A DNA stretch of 6,202 bases from assembly GCA_937954195.1 (NCBI GenBank), contig CALFYR010000286.1, forward strand, positions 1-6,202. The letters are read 5' to 3'. This document shows positions 5,661 to 6,202 of the stretch, in pieces. The notes beneath the pieces are model-generated. The model worked only from the letters and a program-made list of their open reading frames with translations. It was not told where the DNA came from and did not search any database. Numbering within the stretch: the first letter of the stretch is position 1; each line of letters opens with the position of its first letter. A program made the position numbers and the translations under genes. The DNA comes from an uncultured Dehalococcoidia bacterium. GTDB lineage: Bacteria > Chloroflexota > Dehalococcoidia > Tepidiformales > Tepidiformaceae.

Positions 5661-6202
5661 ATGGAGCCGGCGAAGCCGCGGCCGCTGTTGGACCTGGTGG
5701 GGACGGGAGAACTTGCCCGTGCCCTGAGGGAGGGTGGCGACCGCGGCTGGGAGCCGTCGTTGCCGGCGGATGCGGGCGGGCGGCGGCGGATTTCGCTGAA
5801 GCCGGTGGTGAAGGTCCTCCCGTGGGTGATGTTGCCGCTGGGCCTGCTGGCGGTGGCGGGCCTGGTGGCGGCGTTGCGGGCGATGGCGGGCGGGGATTCG
5901 CCGGAGGGCGCCGCGGGCTGGCTGCGGTTCGCGCTGCTGGTGGTGGCTGTGGTGTTCGTAGGGTCGCAGGTGTGGCGGCTGGTTTCGAAGACGGGGCTGG
6001 CACGGCGTGTGCGGTCCCGGTTCGAACGCGAGCGGCCGCGGGCGGCGGTGCCGGTGCTGGATGGCGCCTCGCTCGGTGTGTTGCGGGGGGCGGCGCCGGA
6101 GGGGTGGGGCGAACCCGGGAGGCGGGCGGTGGCGGAGGCGCGGGCCAGGCGGTTCGCGGGGAGCACGAGCTGGTGGTTGCTGGTGGCGCTGGCACTGGTG
6201 TT
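5661..6202 (+). CDS. Multi-pass membrane protein of unknown function, N-terminal part (runs off window)
   Basis: The frame from ATG 5661 stays open to the window end, giving about 180 residues of an incomplete gene. AGGGGG at 5647-5652 lies 8 nt upstream as a possible ribosome site. The ATG is 12 nt after the Hcp-mosaic stop, so co-transcription is likely. Residues 1-50 are polar and end in a basic patch (RRRISLKPVVK). Predicted membrane segments are about 52-72 (VLPWVMLPLGLLAVAGLVAA) and 87-105 (WLRFALLVVAVVFVGSQVW), and a third begins near 169 (TSWWLLVALALV). The basic stretch after the second segment (SKTGLARRVRSRFERERPR) suggests both the N-terminus and the 106-167 loop are cytoplasmic. 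I recognise no family. The very high GC (GTG, CTG and GCG codons dominate) also opens frames on the other strand, but hydrophobic periodicity and positive-inside charge support this frame. Confidence 0.7.
   Translation, partial: MEPAKPRPLLDLVGTGELARALREGGDRGWEPSLPADAGGRRRISLKPVVKVLPWVMLPLGLLAVAGLVAALRAMAGGDSPEGAAGWLRFALLVVAVVFVGSQVWRLVSKTGLARRVRSRFERERPRAAVPVLDGASLGVLRGAAPEGWGEPGRRAVAEARARRFAGSTSWWLLVALALV

Noticed and set aside
5444..6195. Two minus-strand open frames of 240 and 213 codons over the membrane-protein gene
   Set aside because: Pro/Ala/Ser/Arg-rich low-complexity translations typical of GC-rich antisense frames; the plus frame shows coherent membrane segments and follows its neighbour closely.

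Overview
This is a GC-rich bacterial window containing four complete genes on the plus or minus strand, one complete but apparently shortened gene, and one gene cut off at each end. The sliding clamp (DnaN) has the stretch SAWIGAKIDDEGATTVP, which I associate from memory with Chloroflexota clamps. Together with the high GC and the fatty-acid-type catabolic genes, this suggests a Chloroflexota bacterium, possibly a Dehalococcoidia/Tepidiforma-like lineage. That placement is an inference and was not tested by any search.

Layout. Positions 1-2301 (plus strand) look like a tight catabolic operon: the C-terminal part of an NAD-dependent epimerase/dehydratase-like SDR protein, then an acyl-CoA dehydrogenase, then a crotonase-family enoyl-CoA hydratase. 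Gaps between these genes are only about 5 nt. The hydratase keeps both catalytic glutamates but lacks the usual C-terminal helices. It ends in a 4-bp overlap with the stop codon of a convergent amidohydrolase_2-family gene (2298-3131, minus). That gene keeps the fold signature but has lost four of the five canonical metal-ligand positions. Upstream of it on the same strand lies dnaN (3180-4325, minus), which has its own good sigma70-type promoter (TTGTAG-N18-TATAAT).

Divergent from dnaN, after a 255-bp intergenic region, is the most unusual gene, 4581-5648. It encodes an acidic, cysteine-free 355-aa protein with no signal peptide. It is a string of strand motifs recognisable from Hcp (type VI secretion tube protein family), repeated, shortened, and separated by Gly/Pro/Glu-rich linkers. 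No T6SS baseplate, sheath or ATPase gene is visible. It is followed 12 nt later by the start of a multi-pass membrane protein that runs off the window end (5661-6202).

How they fit: the left block probably performs dehydrogenation and hydration of an acyl-CoA intermediate of unknown substrate. dnaN is housekeeping. The Hcp-mosaic gene and the membrane-protein gene are probably co-transcribed and form the least explained part of the window. No rRNA, tRNA, CRISPR array, insertion sequence, attachment site or convincing terminator was seen.
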